Below, in pieces: positions 62,207 to 64,000 of a stretch of 64,000 bases of DNA (position 1 is its first letter; each line of letters begins with the position of its first letter). This DNA is from Lachnospiraceae bacterium. GTDB lineage: Bacteria > Bacillota > Clostridia > Lachnospirales > Lachnospiraceae. The position numbers and the translations under genes were made by a program. The notes beneath the pieces are model-generated. The model did no database searches, was not told where the DNA came from, and was given only the letters and a program-made list of their open reading frames with translations. Location of the stretch: NCBI GenBank assembly GCA_024682555.1, contig JAIKZD010000022.1, positions 1 to 64,000 of the forward strand, in the 5' to 3' direction.

Positions 62207-63331
62207 ATGAAGGAAAACCATATGTTAAAGGAATATACGATAAAATCCGTTCCCTTCTTTCACATTTACGGAAGAACCGATGAAAGCAGGGATGACCTCC
62301 CTCTTTTCTGGAACGGAAGCGGTTTGGAGGTAAATGTATCCGGAAGCGAGCTGTGGATCGATCTCGACGTGGATTATGACATACATGAACCCTGGATCTC
62401 CGTTGAGCTTAACGGGTCTTTCATGTCAAGGCAGATGCTTTTGCCCGGAAGGCAGAAGCTGTGTCTGTTCAGGGGTATGGACCCGGGGGCCGTTAAAAAT
62501 GTCCATTTCAACCGGGAATTACAGGCCATGAGCGAGGATGACGGCTGTCATCTGGTGATAAAAGGGCTTTTATCGGACGGTGAATTCCGTCCGGTTTCCG
62601 AAAAAAAATACAGACTTGAGTTTATCGGTGATTCCATTACATCCGGAGAGGGGACCTACGGAACTGTAACCGATACCGACTGGCTGCCGATGTACATGAG
62701 CTCAAGCGTCAACTACGCCGTGATGGTCTCCGATATGCTGAATGCGGACTATCGCATCCTGTCACAGGGCGGATGGGGCGTATATACCGGATGGGACAAT
62801 GACAGAAGGCATGCCATTCCCGGATATTATGACAAAATCTGCGGCCTCGCCTGGGGTGAGACCAATAAGACGCTTGGTGCAATGAAGCCTTACGATTTTG
62901 GTTCCTGGAAACCCGATGCTGTGATCATCAATCTCGGGACAAATGACGCAACTGCCTTTGAACAGCCTCCTTTTACCGACCCGGACACCGGTGTAACCTG
63001 GAAGCAGCGAAAAAATGCCGATGGAAGCTATAATAAGGATGATATACGGGCATTTAAGGATGCCGTTATAAGTTTTGTTAAAAAGATCAGGAGTTTCAAT
63101 CCGGAAAGCCTTATCATCTGGGCTTACGGAATGGCGGGTTATGCTCTTTCCCTGCCCATAGCCTCGGCAATTTCGGAATATTCCGACAGGTCGGGGGATG
63201 AAAACGTAACCTGCATACAGCTTCCCGACACCTCAGAGGGGGAATACGGCTCCCACATGCATCCGGGACCTCTTAGCCACAAAAAAGCCGCAAAAGTGCT
63301 GTATGATCATCTGTCGAGGTATATGCCGTAG
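62207..63331 (+). CDS. CE2-like SGNH acetyl esterase
   Basis: Predicted 374-residue esterase. The N-terminal jelly-roll-like domain (about 10-130) is followed by an SGNH domain: FIGDSITSGEG with Ser143, SQGGWG, LGTNDAT and the late GSHMHPG with catalytic His. This two-domain layout is that of CE2 acetyl-xylan/glucomannan esterases. No signal peptide, so it would deacetylate imported oligosaccharides before GH3 action. ATG 62222, seven bases after AAGGA, is an alternative start. It is divergent from the GH3 gene. Confidence 0.85.
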   Translation: MKENHMLKEYTIKSVPFFHIYGRTDESRDDLPLFWNGSGLEVNVSGSELWIDLDVDYDIHEPWISVELNGSFMSRQMLLPGRQKLCLFRGMDPGAVKNVHFNRELQAMSEDDGCHLVIKGLLSDGEFRPVSEKKYRLEFIGDSITSGEGTYGTVTDTDWLPMYMSSSVNYAVMVSDMLNADYRILSQGGWGVYTGWDNDRRHAIPGYYDKICGLAWGETNKTLGAMKPYDFGSWKPDAVIINLGTNDATAFEQPPFTDPDTGVTWKQRKNADGSYNKDDIRAFKDAVISFVKKIRSFNPESLIIWAYGMAGYALSLPIASAISEYSDRSGDENVTCIQLPDTSEGEYGSHMHPGPLSHKKAAKVLYDHLSRYMP

Positions 63332-63373
63332 CCCGGGTTATGTGCCTGAACTGACGGCATTTGCTTCAGTCTA

Positions 63374-64000
63374 TTATATTATGTTTGCGGTGATCAGGAT
63401 ATACAGTACGGTGATCATCAGTCCCAGACAGAAAAGACTCAGTCCAAAGGACATACTCCTCAGTATGATGAACTCATTTTCAAACAGGGCCTCTCTCGTA
63501 AGGGCAAAGGCATGGGCATGATCCTTGTTTTTCCTGGGATTCTTCCTCCACAGGGTCTTATTCATGATATCAACAAAAAGATCCGCAAGCCTTCCGAGGA
63601 AATTCGTGTATCTTGTACCCTCCGGCAGCTCATGGGGAAGCTTAAGATCCCTTAACAGGGTTTTCCTCACAAGTACCACAAAGGCATCCGTCAGGCTGTC
63701 AAGGATCCTGCAGATGAATCCGAATACCGCAGGTAATATCTTTAGCAGAAGCGGTCTGTAGATCATATCCTCAAGATCGATCCATTTTGGCCATATATCC
63801 ACATATACCCTGTTTTCGCCGTTTGCTGACACTCCCAAAATCCCGACACTTCCGCCGGACAATGTGCGGATACTGCCATCTTCAGTCCTTTCTGCAGCTT
63901 TTCCATCTTCTATCCCGTCTGTCTCCTCCGACGGATCATCCTTCCACATTAAGAAGCGTCTGACTATGAAAAAATATACAAAAAGTCCGATGACTATCGA
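63374..64000 (-). CDS. NuoL/MrpA-like proton-translocating subunit, 3' part
   Basis: The frame is open to the right edge, giving the last 208 residues of a longer gene. It begins in a membrane helix (VIGLFVYFFIVRRFL), has a cytoplasmic/linker part with VYVDIWPKWIDLEDMIYRPLLLKILP and HELPEGTRYTNFLGRLADLF, then HAFALTREALFENEFIILRSMSFGL and a final helix. These are typical C-terminal segments of NuoL/MrpA-like subunits in clostridial hydrogenase or complex-I-like assemblies. The main channel helices are outside the window. Confidence 0.75.
   Translation of the reverse strand, partial: SIVIGLFVYFFIVRRFLMWKDDPSEETDGIEDGKAAERTEDGSIRTLSGGSVGILGVSANGENRVYVDIWPKWIDLEDMIYRPLLLKILPAVFGFICRILDSLTDAFVVLVRKTLLRDLKLPHELPEGTRYTNFLGRLADLFVDIMNKTLWRKNPRKNKDHAHAFALTREALFENEFIILRSMSFGLSLFCLGLMITVLYILITANII

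Overview
The window looks like chromosomal DNA of a low-to-mid-GC anaerobic Firmicute of the Lachnospiraceae, most plausibly Butyrivibrio or a close relative. Supporting signs are strong AGGAGG-type ribosome binding sites, an FtsEX/M23/S41 division block, CvfB, PucR/CdaR-type and DUF1846 proteins, a NuoL-like proton-translocating subunit, and a cytoplasmic GH3 / xylulokinase / CE2-type esterase block for plant glycans. Genus assignment is inference. Almost all genes lie on the minus strand.

Layout. 1-1,100: 5' end of an AAA_14 ATPase, a repeat-rich gene-poor stretch, and a 35-residue Nif11-like microprotein with its own promoter. 1.1-4.8 kb: SPL-family radical SAM protein, ZIP metal transporter, TetR regulator and FrsA-like hydrolase, with a four-copy operator-like array upstream. 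4.9-11.1 kb: complete oligopeptide ABC operon (B-C-D-F-A) with promoter and terminator. 11.1-15.2 kb: ftsE-ftsX, a coiled-coil M23 hydrolase and an S41 protease. 15.4-20.5 kb: CdaR-type regulator, divergent GT39-like transferase, CvfB, CPBP protease, and a 58-residue YjfB-like gene. 20.6-33.8 kb: a minus-strand run of nicotinamidase, nicotinate phosphoribosyltransferase, amino-acid permease, five consecutive paralogous cobalamin-binding-type radical SAM proteins, a GNAT-like protein, an SDR and an NhaC antiporter. 33.9-34.2 kb: tRNA-Gln(CUG) plus a broken partial copy.

34.3-48.9 kb is a surface-glycan operon of 13 genes reading leftward from one promoter near 49.0 kb: acetyltransferase, glycosyltransferase, asparagine-synthase-like amidotransferase, ABC exporter, GT2, DegT aminotransferase, GT11 fucosyltransferase, then a Dlt-like cassette (adenylation enzyme, carrier protein, MBOAT, SGNH) ending in a KamA-family aminomutase that carries the Lys/Asn pair of glutamate 2,3-aminomutase. 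The reading offered here is that the aminomutase makes a beta-amino acid that the Dlt-like cassette puts onto the exported glycan. Two more MBOAT/SGNH pairs follow at 49-51.4 and 53.4-56 kb.

51.4-64 kb holds GlsB, DUF1846, a LUD protein, then an inferred xylan-oligosaccharide block (fucose-isomerase-like protein, xylulokinase, GH3, divergent CE2-like esterase) and the 3' end of a NuoL/MrpA-like gene. Two genes, the permease (AUA) and the isomerase (ACG), appear to lack a canonical start codon although each has a well-placed ribosome binding site and conserved N-terminal residues upstream of the first AUG.
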